Source: Bradyrhizobiaceae bacterium
GTDB taxonomy: Bacteria > Pseudomonadota > Alphaproteobacteria > Rhizobiales > Hyphomicrobiaceae
Assembly (NCBI GenBank): GCA_947475855.1
Contig: CANJPN010000327.1
Coordinates: forward strand, 1-7,067
DNA: 7,067 nt
Reading direction: 5' to 3'
Shown in pieces: positions 1 to 6,470 of this stretch (its first letter is position 1; the number at the start of each line of letters is the position of its first letter). The position numbers and the translations under genes are program-made. Below the pieces are notes generated by a model that saw only the letters and a list, made by a program, of their open reading frames with translations, was not told the origin of the DNA and did no database searches.

Positions 1-722
1 CGCTCGATCTGATTGAGCCGATCGTCAGCGGCAGCGAAACCGGCAAGGCTGGCGTCGCCGAACTCCGCCAGATCGAAGATCTAGTTGCTGCCGGCGGTTA
101 TGGTCGCGACCGCATCTCGTTCGATTCCACTGTCGTCCGCGGCCTCGAGTACTACACCGGCCCCGTGTTCGAGGCGGAGCTCACCTTCGAGGTAAAGGAC
201 GAGGCCGGCAACACCGTGCGCTTCGGCTCGGTCGGCGGCGGCGGCCGTTACGACGGTCTCGTCGAGCGGTTTACGGGCACCAAGGTGCCTGCCACGGGCT
301 TCTCGATCGGCGTCTCGCGGCTGGCCGCAGCTCTCGGCCACCTGAAGCGGGGCGAGGTTTCAGACGCGAACGGCCCCGTCGTCGTACTCGTCATGGATAA
401 GGCCGAGCTGCCCCGCTACCAGAAGTTGGCGCAGACGCTGCGTCAGGCCGGCATCCGCGCGGAGATGTATCTAGGCACCGCCGGCATGAAGGCGCAGATG
501 AAATACGCCGACAAGCGCGGCGCCCCGTGCGTCGTCATCCAGGGCTCGAACGAACGCGATGCGGGCGAGGTTCAGATCAAAGACCTGATCGAAGGCGCCA
601 AGGCCGCAGCCGCGATCACCGACAACAAGGAATGGAAGGCCGCCCGTCCCGCCCAGTTCTCCGTCAAGGAAACCGAACTGGTCGAAGCGATCCGGGGCGT
701 TCTTGAGCGTGATCATTCGTAG
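1..722 (+). CDS. hisS: Histidyl-tRNA synthetase, 3' part (5' end outside window)
   Basis: HisRS charges tRNA-His with histidine in the cytoplasm, using ATP; it is a class II synthetase. The window holds the last 239 codons (frame starting at base 3). Visible in order: the histidine-binding HisA motif RGLEYYTG (138-161), the glycine-rich HisB motif GGGGRYDGL (234-260), class II motif 3 as ATGFSIGVSRL with its conserved arginine (291-323), and the C-terminal anticodon-binding domain (about 380-700) with GMKAQMKYADKRGAP and GEVQIKDL. Class II motifs 1 and 2 must lie upstream. The frame is intact and ends in TAG at 720-722. That stop falls inside the conserved head of a palindromic repeat, so the last codon or two may derive from repeat insertion. 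It precedes hisZ and hisG on the same strand, so co-transcription is likely. Identity is firm from the HisA/HisB pair followed by the anticodon domain. Confidence 0.97.
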   Translation, partial: LDLIEPIVSGSETGKAGVAELRQIEDLVAAGGYGRDRISFDSTVVRGLEYYTGPVFEAELTFEVKDEAGNTVRFGSVGGGGRYDGLVERFTGTKVPATGFSIGVSRLAAALGHLKRGEVSDANGPVVVLVMDKAELPRYQKLAQTLRQAGIRAEMYLGTAGMKAQMKYADKRGAPCVVIQGSNERDAGEVQIKDLIEGAKAAAAITDNKEWKAARPAQFSVKETELVEAIRGVLERDHS

Positions 723-758
723 GTCGGGTTAGCAGCGCATTGCGCTGCGTAACCCGAC
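718..758 (+). repeat. REP-like palindromic repeat, unit 1
   Basis: A 36-nt imperfect palindrome at 723-758 has outer arms GTCGGGTTA (723-731) and TAACCCGAC (750-758), and inner arms GCAGCGCA (732-739) and TGCGCTGC (741-748) around a single T. A lone G (749) bulges on the 3' side. The head CGTAG (718-722) is shared with the second unit in reverse. No T-run follows, so a classical terminator is unlikely. The type resembles short interspersed palindromes that I recall between genes in Bradyrhizobium-group genomes; that link is from memory. Confidence 0.85.
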
Positions 759-796
759 GGTTTGCACGACGAGCGCTAACGGCGAAATTCAAGGAT

Positions 797-837
797 GTTG
801 GGTTACGCTCGGCAATGCCGAGCTAACCCAACCTACG
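797..837 (-). repeat. REP-like palindromic repeat, unit 2 (inverted copy)
   Basis: Same architecture as the unit 38 nt upstream, read from the other strand. Outer arms are GTTGGGTTA (797-805) and TAACCCAAC (824-832); inner arms are GCTCGGCA (807-814) and TGCCGAGC (816-823) around a single A; the bulge is now a C at 806 on the 5' side. The tail CTACG (833-837) is the complement of unit 1's head. Three inner base pairs differ from unit 1 and all are compensated, so the hairpin rather than the primary sequence is conserved. It ends 9 nt before the hisZ start codon, where no good Shine-Dalgarno sequence is seen. Confidence 0.85.
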
Positions 838-846
838 GCAGAGCAG

Positions 847-2025
847 ATGTCAGCAGAGACGGCACGAGATTTCGAGGCGCTGGAGCGGCAGGCTGCCCTC
901 ATCATGTCCGTGCTGATCGGCGCGGGCTGCGAGGCGGTAGCCCCCGCGATCATTCAACCGGCGGACGTCTTCCTGGACGTCATCGGCGAAGACCTGCGCG
1001 CGCGCACCTATATGTTCACGGACCCGGAAGGCGAGGAGCTGTGCCTTCGCCCGGACCTCACGGTTCCCACGTGCCGTCTCTATCTTCAGCGTCACCCCGC
1101 CGCCGACGTCGCTCGCCGCTATTGCTACAACGGTTCGGTTTTCCGCTTCCAGCCGGTGGGCGCCGGGGCGGCGCGGCCCAATGAGTTCCGTCAGGCTGGC
1201 TTCGAGCTGCTGGGCGAGACCGACGCCGAAGCCGCTGAGACGGAAGCGCTGGTGCTGGTCATCAAGGCGCTCGATGCATCGGGCCGCTTCGACTATCGGA
1301 TGCGCATGGGCGACCTCGGACTATTCCAGGCGCTGTTGGCTGACTTGGAGATGCCGGAAAGAGGACGCCAGCGTCTGCGCGCCCAGTTCTGGCGCCCTGA
1401 AGCCTTCCGCGCGGCACTCGCACGACTGACTGCCGCATCGCCCGGCTCCTTGATCGGTCTACCGACCGATCTGATCGCATCACTTGATACCGCTGACGCT
1501 GCGACAGCCGAAACGATCGTCTCCGAATTCATGCTGCGGAAGGGCATCGACCTCATCGGCGCGCGTTCCGTCTCGGAGATTGCAGCAGGATTGCTGGCGG
1601 CCGTCGAAGATTCCCGCGCCGAACCGATTCCACAGGCGACGGCTCGACACATCGAAGGCTATCTGCGCATCGCCGGTCCAGCCCCCGTAGCTGCAGAGGC
1701 GTTGAATAGAGCGATCGGCAGCGCTGGCCCACGTTCGGCGAAGGCCGTAGCTGCGTTCGCCCGCCGCCTCACTCTGCTCGCCGCGGCCGGCATCGATACC
1801 AACGCGCTGACGTTCGCCGCCGAGTTCGGCCGGACGCTCGAATATTACACCGGCTTCGTTTTCGACATCGTATCGCCGAAGCTCGGCGACCGCACGCCGA
1901 TCGCGGGCGGTGGCCGCTACGACAAACTCCTTCGTTCCGTCGGCGCCGTGCGGGATGTGCCGGCAGTCGGTTCAGCGATCCACACCGAGCGGCTCCTCTC
2001 GGTCGTCAATGGAGGCGCGTCATGA
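847..2025 (+). CDS. hisZ: ATP phosphoribosyltransferase regulatory subunit HisZ
   Basis: HisZ is a HisRS paralogue that does not charge tRNA. It assembles with short HisG to form the active, histidine-sensitive ATP phosphoribosyltransferase, step one of histidine synthesis. The 392-aa product has the class II synthetase core: RPDLTVPTCRLYL (68-80), a motif-2-like stretch from SVFRF to GFELLG (97-123), a HisA-like RTLEYYTGFVFD (329-340), GGGRYDKLL (354-362) and a weak motif 3 (AVGSAIHTERLL, 373-384). It ends right after the catalytic core, lacking the anticodon-binding domain seen in the upstream HisRS, and the length fits the family. The ATG at 847 is preferred because the region before Met20 already looks like family sequence (ALERQAALIM), although the upstream GGCAGAGCAG is a poor ribosome site. 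The stop overlaps the hisG start (ATGA). The repeat pair just upstream may modulate expression; that is inference. Confidence 0.93.
   Translation: MSAETARDFEALERQAALIMSVLIGAGCEAVAPAIIQPADVFLDVIGEDLRARTYMFTDPEGEELCLRPDLTVPTCRLYLQRHPAADVARRYCYNGSVFRFQPVGAGAARPNEFRQAGFELLGETDAEAAETEALVLVIKALDASGRFDYRMRMGDLGLFQALLADLEMPERGRQRLRAQFWRPEAFRAALARLTAASPGSLIGLPTDLIASLDTADAATAETIVSEFMLRKGIDLIGARSVSEIAAGLLAAVEDSRAEPIPQATARHIEGYLRIAGPAPVAAEALNRAIGSAGPRSAKAVAAFARRLTLLAAAGIDTNALTFAAEFGRTLEYYTGFVFDIVSPKLGDRTPIAGGGRYDKLLRSVGAVRDVPAVGSAIHTERLLSVVNGGAS
2011..2015 (+). promoter_or_regulatory. Shine-Dalgarno site of hisG
   Basis: GGAGG lies inside the last codons of hisZ, 6 nt before the hisG ATG at 2022. It is a near-perfect ribosome site and, with the ATGA overlap, supports translational coupling of the two subunits of one enzyme. 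It also fixes the hisG start at 2022. Confidence 0.75.
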
Positions 2026-2774
2026 GCAATCAGCTCCCCGCGAGCCTGCCAGGCACGCGCCCCGGCAAGCTCCTGCTCGCGATCCCCTCGAAGGGCCGCT
2101 TGATGGAAGAGACAGTCGCGGCCCTGAGCCGCGCAGGTCTCACTTTGCGGACGTCTGGCAACGAGCGCGGCTATCGCCGGGAGTTCGCCGGCGAGGACGA
2201 CATCGACGTGCTGTTCGTCTCCGCCTCCGAGATCGCACGCCAGTTGAAGGCCGGCCGCGTGCACCTCGGTGTGACCGGGGAAGACCTCATTCGGGAGGAG
2301 ATCCTCAACGCCGACGAGCGCGTGGATATGGCTCTCAAATTGGGTTTCGGCCATGCCGATGTCGTGGTCGCCGTGCCGCAAAGCTGGCTCGATGTCGCCT
2401 CGATGGCGAACCTGCAGGAGATGGCGCGCACGTTCCACCGCAGGCATGGCCGCCGGTTGCGCGTGGCCACGAAATACCTGCACCTCACCCGCACGTTCTT
2501 CCGCGAAAACGGCGTCACCGACTACCTGAGCGTGGAGTCGCTCGGCGCGACCGAGGGAACGCCGGCGTCGGGTACGGCCGATATGATCGTCGACATCACC
2601 TCGACCGGCTCGACGCTGCGTGCCAATGGCCTCAAGATTCTGAGCGACGGCGTGATCCTCAAATCCGAAGCCAACCTCGTCGCCTCGCGCGCCGCACCGC
2701 GCAACGCGACTATCTCCGCAGTGGAGACCCGCGTGCTGGCTCAACTCCGCAACGCGATCCCGGTGAAGGGCTAG
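2022..2774 (+). CDS. hisG: ATP phosphoribosyltransferase catalytic subunit HisG, short form
   Basis: HisG joins ATP and PRPP to give N1-(5-phosphoribosyl)-ATP and pyrophosphate, the committed step of histidine synthesis, in the cytoplasm. The 250-aa product shows IPSKGRL (21-27), GVTGEDLI (83-90), LGFGHADVVVAVP (107-119), RVATKYLHLTRTFF (147-160) and the PRPP-binding stretch that runs from SGTADMIVDI into TSTGSTLRANGL (183-204). It ends about 45 residues later, so the C-terminal histidine-binding regulatory domain of long HisG (about 300 aa) is absent. That is what the short, HisZ-dependent class predicts, and hisZ is directly upstream with overlapping stop and start. About 15 N-terminal residues before the first core strand look like a non-conserved leader, but the strong GGAGG supports this start. 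No clear terminator follows. Confidence 0.96.
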   Translation: MSNQLPASLPGTRPGKLLLAIPSKGRLMEETVAALSRAGLTLRTSGNERGYRREFAGEDDIDVLFVSASEIARQLKAGRVHLGVTGEDLIREEILNADERVDMALKLGFGHADVVVAVPQSWLDVASMANLQEMARTFHRRHGRRLRVATKYLHLTRTFFRENGVTDYLSVESLGATEGTPASGTADMIVDITSTGSTLRANGLKILSDGVILKSEANLVASRAAPRNATISAVETRVLAQLRNAIPVKG

Positions 2775-2857
2775 ATCCGGCCCCGCGTGCCAAACCGTCG
2801 GCAAAGTGCCATATTGCGGTCGTCGCCCTATTGGACGGTCCGAAGCGGTGCGATGCG

Positions 2858-3421
2858 ATGCAGGACATTATCGAGCGCAAGGCGACTTACGCGGACCTCG
2901 AAGCGGTGCCCCCGCATCTGGTCGCAGAACTGCTGTGCGGGAAGCTCGTAACTCATCCCCGCCCCGCACCGCGCCATTCCGTGGCCGCTGCGTCGCTGAC
3001 CGGCGATTTGGTCGGCCCCTACCAGAAGGGCCGCGGCGGTCCTGGCGGTTGGATCTTCATGACCGAGCCGGAACTCCACTTCGGTGAGGACGTGACCGTG
3101 CCCGAACTCGCGGGCAGGAAGCGCAAGCGCATGTCGGAGATGCCGCCCAAGGCTTACATCGAGGTCGCGCCCGACTGGCTCTGCGAGGTGCTGTCGCCAT
3201 CGACGGAGAAGTATGATCGCGGCGACAAGCGGGATATCTACGCGCGCGCTGGTGTCCGGCACCTATGGCTGTTGGATCCGCGCATCAAATGCATCGAGGC
3301 CTTCGAACTGACGGAAGGACGCTGGCTGCTGCTTGGCACGTACCAAGGCGACGAGCCCGTTCGCATCGCGCCGTTCGCCGACGTGGAAATCCAACTCGAC
3401 CAGCTCTGGCCACTCGGCTGA
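2858..3421 (+). CDS. Uma2/DUF820 family protein (putative PD-(D/E)XK nuclease fold)
   Basis: The 187-aa product matches the Uma2 (DUF820) family, which has a restriction-endonuclease-like fold; biological roles are mostly unknown. Family landmarks in order: VAELLCGKLV (22-31), WIFMTEPEL (65-73), VPELAGRKRKR (81-91), PDWLCEVLSPST (105-116) followed by YDRGDKRDIYARAGVRHLWLLDP (119-141 overall). Glu24, Glu110 and Lys124 are candidate active-site positions. Family members usually read VPD at the position that is VPE here, a conservative change. The ATG at 2858 is chosen because homology begins at MQDIIERKATY; the frame is open far upstream only as a shadow of hisG, and a second out-of-frame ATG sits at 2853. 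The ribosome site is weak. It lies 83 nt after hisG, so read-through is possible but a functional link is not evident. It converges with the next gene across 12 nt. Confidence 0.85.
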   Translation: MQDIIERKATYADLEAVPPHLVAELLCGKLVTHPRPAPRHSVAAASLTGDLVGPYQKGRGGPGGWIFMTEPELHFGEDVTVPELAGRKRKRMSEMPPKAYIEVAPDWLCEVLSPSTEKYDRGDKRDIYARAGVRHLWLLDPRIKCIEAFELTEGRWLLLGTYQGDEPVRIAPFADVEIQLDQLWPLG

Positions 3422-3433
3422 CGCTTCCGCCGC

Positions 3434-5275
3434 TCACCCCGCCGCCTTCGCCACCGCCTTGCCTCGTCGCCCGAACACCAGGCGCCGCGCCATGAGCAGC
3501 AGAATGAGCAGCCCCACCGCGATGCCGCCGAGACCCGTCGGATGCCTGTCGACCAGCAGGATAGGGCTAACCCTGCCGTCGTAGACGAGAAGCAGATCGT
3601 CCTTGAACACCTGGACGTCGAGGCCCTGGTCCGAGCGCAGCATCATCGAGACGGCTGCGAGTTGGTCCCGGCTGGCGAGGATCGCTTCGCGCACGCGGGA
3701 CGGCGCCAGTGATTGCATCCGCGCAGGAGCGGCCGCGATCGTCTTCATCACGCGTTCGCGCGCTTGCGGCTCGAGCCCGGTGAGATAGCTCGACAGCGAC
3801 TGAAGATCTGTCTCGCCGAGCGCACGCGCGAGCGATTTCAAGTCGCGATCGGGTAGCTCCAGCAATGTATCTCGCGCAGAGCGGGAAATTGCCGCAAGCC
3901 GGGTCGTCGCAGTCCGGTCGTCGAGCGCAATCAGACGCCTCAATTGGACGCCCGTGATATCAGCCGGGGACATGCGCTTGTGGAGGCCAAGCTCCGTCAC
4001 GAAGGGCAGCGCGTCGACGGCGAGTGCTGTCCATTGCAGCCCCTTCTCGAGAGAGCCGAGTTCACGCGCGATCTCGATGCCCCCCGGCGGCATCTTGGTA
4101 ACAGCCGCCGCCAGCGATCCATCACTCAGCCGCCGGATGACGCCGGCTTCGCCTTCGCCGGAAAGCAGCAACGCCACGACCTCGTCAAGGCGCGCGAGGT
4201 CGCCAGGCTTCAACGTATCGACGAATGCGCGGAACCGATCGTTGCGTTCCGCCAGCTCGACGACCTTGGCGTGGCCGCGCCGGAACTCGCGCCAGATCTC
4301 GATCACGCGATCCGCGGTGGTCGCGGCGATTTCGCGGGTATGCTCGTTGATCTGCTCGGAAATAGCTTTCGACAACTCCGCCTTCACGAGATCCTTGGTT
4401 GCTTTCGATTTCATCTCGGTGGCCACAATCGGCAGCACGCCGTTGCGGAACTCCCAGATGTCCTTGGCGATCAGCACCACTCCGATACCACCCGCGACGA
4501 CAGAAACGAGCCGGCCGAGGATCGAGCCGACGATCCGCTGACCGATGCGGCTGGCGATGTTCGCGAGTTGCCGGCGAACGACCAGGATCACCGCGCCGGT
4601 GAGGCCGCCGCTGCCTTCGGCCAGAACCGAACCCGCTCCGATACCGGCGCCGGCCTTGGCTGGATCGATCAGGAACTCGCGCTTGGCGTCGTCCGCCACC
4701 ACGCGCGCAACCGTAGTCCCGTAGCGCGGGCCGAGGAACGCCTTGAGGCATTCGAGCGACGGCTCGGCGGCGTCTGATGTGGCGAGGAGGATTGAGCCGC
4801 CAACGCCGCGCGCGACGCCTGCCGTGATCGTCTCGAGCGCGTTCTTGACCTCGTCCGAGCGGTACACGCGCTCGGCGACCGAAGTTGCCAGTTCCTTGGC
4901 CTTGTCCTGATTGAACAATGAGCGACCGCGCTCCCACAGCGAAGTTTCGGTCGTCACTTCAGCGACGATTGCATCGACCCTTTTGTCGAGCACGTCGTCG
5001 AAATTGTTCTTCCGCCACTCGTCCGAGACCAGACCGGCGTAGTCCACCTTCTTCAGGCCCTCCTGCAGCGCACGGTGCGTCAGGCCGTCGATCGCAGCCC
5101 GGAACGCTGCCTCGTCGCGCGCCTGGCAGGCTTCGTATTCCGCCTTCGTGAGGTTTTGCGCGACGACAGGAGCCATCGTGCTCTGGAACAGCAGCGTGGC
5201 GCAGGCCAGCAAGGAGACCGCGGTGCGTGGAAGGCGGCCGGTGACGCTACGTGGGGGAAGGGTCTGATGCAGCAC
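3434..5275 (-). CDS. Exported, membrane-anchored protein of unknown function (613 aa)
   Basis: I do not recognise a named family; I have an unverified memory of similar conserved hypotheticals in Bradyrhizobium-group genomes. The start is GTG (5275-5273), supported by AGGAAAG 8 nt upstream. Residues 1-40 look like a Sec signal peptide (basic RLPR, hydrophobic core, MAPVVAQ before the likely cut). A lipobox-like LLAC (22-25) is also present but has only about 7 residues between it and the last arginine, so type I cleavage is favoured. The mature part has Cys50 and Cys176, a charged helical region (about 41-150), a Gly-rich hydrophobic centre (208-275, including GAGIGAG, GAVILVV and VSVVAGGIGVVLIA), a charged helix (about 285-350) and Leu-rich helical segments (355-545). 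A membrane segment (about 580-600) and the basic tail FGRRGKAVAK follow. Predicted topology: mostly periplasmic with the C-terminus inside. The central stretch may insert in membranes; that is inference. The frame is intact, with codon use like its neighbours. Confidence 0.88.
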   Translation of the reverse strand: MLHQTLPPRSVTGRLPRTAVSLLACATLLFQSTMAPVVAQNLTKAEYEACQARDEAAFRAAIDGLTHRALQEGLKKVDYAGLVSDEWRKNNFDDVLDKRVDAIVAEVTTETSLWERGRSLFNQDKAKELATSVAERVYRSDEVKNALETITAGVARGVGGSILLATSDAAEPSLECLKAFLGPRYGTTVARVVADDAKREFLIDPAKAGAGIGAGSVLAEGSGGLTGAVILVVRRQLANIASRIGQRIVGSILGRLVSVVAGGIGVVLIAKDIWEFRNGVLPIVATEMKSKATKDLVKAELSKAISEQINEHTREIAATTADRVIEIWREFRRGHAKVVELAERNDRFRAFVDTLKPGDLARLDEVVALLLSGEGEAGVIRRLSDGSLAAAVTKMPPGGIEIARELGSLEKGLQWTALAVDALPFVTELGLHKRMSPADITGVQLRRLIALDDRTATTRLAAISRSARDTLLELPDRDLKSLARALGETDLQSLSSYLTGLEPQARERVMKTIAAAPARMQSLAPSRVREAILASRDQLAAVSMMLRSDQGLDVQVFKDDLLLVYDGRVSPILLVDRHPTGLGGIAVGLLILLLMARRLVFGRRGKAVAKAAG

Positions 5276-5283
5276 AGACGGAG

Positions 5284-5290
5284 CTTTCCT
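5284..5290 (-). promoter_or_regulatory. Ribosome-binding site deciding the GTG start of the 613-aa gene
   Basis: Read on the minus strand the bases are AGGAAAG, 8 nt before the GTG. This supports the GTG start, which also keeps a complete signal peptide. Confidence 0.55.
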
Positions 5291-5344
5291 GACACTTGGA
5301 CGACTAAATGGGCGAACGCACGTACGTCTGACCCGCAGCTATCA

Positions 5345-5358
5345 CCTGCATGTGCAGG
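5345..5358. promoter_or_regulatory. Palindrome in divergent region, candidate operator
   Basis: CCTGCA and TGCAGG flank a 2-nt TG, giving a 14-bp dyad near the middle of the divergent spacer. A dyad between two divergent genes is a typical place for a dimeric regulator to bind. No second copy was seen and no regulator gene is adjacent, so this is only a candidate; it could be chance. Confidence 0.25.
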
Positions 5359-5500
5359 ATATGTGGCGCAGCCAGCGAAACAGACGGTATTCAACTTAGC
5401 AGTTATGCCGGTTGTGGGAAAATCCATGTTCCCGCGCCTTCTGTTTTCCGGCAGAGCCCACGAATCGCACCCGTGCTATAGGCAAGCCGTCGATCTTGCC

Positions 5501-5504
5501 GGAG
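5501..5504 (+). promoter_or_regulatory. Ribosome-binding site of the metallophosphoesterase
   Basis: GGAG sits 6 nt before the ATG at 5511. It selects this start over an in-frame upstream start at 5412, whose extra 33 residues carry no family sequence and no signal peptide. Confidence 0.6.
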
Positions 5505-5510
5505 CCCCTG

Positions 5511-6470
5511 ATGTTGACGATCGCCCATATGTCCGACGTGCATCTGGCTCCGATTACGGGGCTCGGCTTGCGGCACATCAACGTCAAGCGAGCGCTCGGT
5601 TTCGCCAATTGGCTACGGAAACGTCACAAAATCCATCTGCGCAGCGTCGTCGATGCACTCGTCGCCGACCTCGCTCGCCAGAAGGTCGACCACATCATCG
5701 TGTCGGGCGACCTGACCAATCTCGGCCTACCCGGAGAGCATGAGGCGGCCCATTCCTGGCTAAAGACGTTGGGCGCGCCGGACCGGGTCAGCGTGGTGCC
5801 CGGCAATCACGACAGCTACTGTAGGTTGTGGAGTGATCCCGGCGTCGAGCGCTGGCGTGCCTACATGACCAGCGATGCGTCAGGCGCCAAGCGGGTCGAG
5901 AACGCGGTAAACGGCTTTCCCTATGTCCGCATCATCGGCGGGCTAGCCGTGGTCGGGGTCAATTCCGCAGTCCCCACGCGACCATTCATGGCAATAGGCG
6001 AAGTCGGTGAACAGCAACTCGCTGCCCTGGCCCGCACGCTTGCAAAGCTTGGTGCGGAGGGCTTGCGCCGCCTCGTCGTCGTCCATCACCCACCCTTGCC
6101 TGGGCTGGCCGACGATAGGCGTGGTTTGTCCGATGCCGCGCGAATGGAGGAAACGCTTGTCGGCCATGGCGCCGACCTCGTGCTGCATGGTCACAATCAC
6201 AGGGACATGCATGCGGTCCGCCAGGGGCCGGGCGGTCGCCGCATCGATGTCGTCGGTATCGCTTCGGCCTCGACCGGGAAGACCTACAAGGACGAACCCC
6301 TCGGCCGCTATAATCTGATCACGCTCGATCCGACCCAACCCGGCGGCCCCATCAGCATCGTTTCGCGCGGAGTGACGAGCCCCGGCGGTCCCGTCGGGGA
6401 AGTGGGACGGCGCGTGCTGGGCGAGACTATCGGTGCGCCAGCGGCTTCCGCCGCAGGCAGGGGTAGCTGA
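5511..6470 (+). CDS. Calcineurin-like metallophosphoesterase
   Basis: The 319-aa product has the full set of metal-binding motifs of the calcineurin-like phosphoesterase family (Metallophos), which hydrolyses phosphomonoesters or phosphodiesters with a two-metal centre. They are DVH (Asp9, His11) in IAHMSDVHLAP, GDLTN (Asp67), GNHD (98-101), the histidine pair in VVVHHPPLPG (His192/193) and GHNH (227-230). Spacing is normal for the class and the frame is complete. The sequence resembles the CpdA/Icc-like branch of cytoplasmic phosphodiesterases, but the substrate cannot be read from sequence; cyclic nucleotides, phospholipid head groups or other diesters are all possible. No signal peptide or membrane segment is seen, so it is probably cytoplasmic. 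The C-terminal 40 residues are Gly/Pro/Ala-rich and likely disordered. It is divergent from the 613-aa gene and shares its upstream region, with nothing else co-directional close behind. Confidence 0.93.
   Translation: MLTIAHMSDVHLAPITGLGLRHINVKRALGFANWLRKRHKIHLRSVVDALVADLARQKVDHIIVSGDLTNLGLPGEHEAAHSWLKTLGAPDRVSVVPGNHDSYCRLWSDPGVERWRAYMTSDASGAKRVENAVNGFPYVRIIGGLAVVGVNSAVPTRPFMAIGEVGEQQLAALARTLAKLGAEGLRRLVVVHHPPLPGLADDRRGLSDAARMEETLVGHGADLVLHGHNHRDMHAVRQGPGGRRIDVVGIASASTGKTYKDEPLGRYNLITLDPTQPGGPISIVSRGVTSPGGPVGEVGRRVLGETIGAPAASAAGRGS

Larger units (their letters stand above)
5276..5510. other. Divergent intergenic region (235 nt)
   Basis: This region separates the minus-strand 613-aa gene from the plus-strand metallophosphoesterase, so promoters for both should lie here. 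No convincing -35/-10 pair was found on either strand; CTATAG at 5476-5481 could be a -10 for the + strand gene but has no matching -35. It contains the 14-bp palindrome at 5345-5358 and an 8-bp self-complementary ACGTACGT (5320-5327). No gene is credible inside it. Confidence 0.6.

Noticed and set aside
795..1184. 129-codon frame starting inside the second repeat and overlapping hisZ
   Set aside because: It overlaps the strongly supported hisZ in another frame and gives a low-complexity Arg/Gly/Pro product.
1917..2804. Antisense frame of 295 codons opposite hisG
   Set aside because: It is explained by the high GC of third positions in hisG; no ribosome site or recognisable domain.
1910..2857. 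Long + strand frame continuous with the Uma2 gene, running through the end of hisZ and all of hisG
   Set aside because: It overlaps two certain genes in another frame, is Arg/Pro-rich as GC-rich shadows are, and has no family sequence before about 2858.
3422..3433. Bidirectional terminator between the convergent genes
   Set aside because: Only 12 nt separate the stops and they form no hairpin; any termination must happen within the opposite gene or by another mechanism.
3541..3575. AGGG-CTAA-CCCT resembling the REP units, inside the 613-aa gene
   Set aside because: Only a 4-bp stem and no shared head or bulge; it lies in coding sequence and lacks the repeat's architecture.
3944..4777. 277-codon + strand frame opposite the 613-aa gene
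   Set aside because: Composition-driven antisense shadow; the minus-strand gene has the signal peptide, the membrane anchor and a ribosome site.
5412..5510. 33-residue N-terminal extension of the metallophosphoesterase
   Set aside because: The GGAG at 5501-5504 and the family start at MLTIAHMSDVH favour 5511; the extension has no family sequence or signal peptide.
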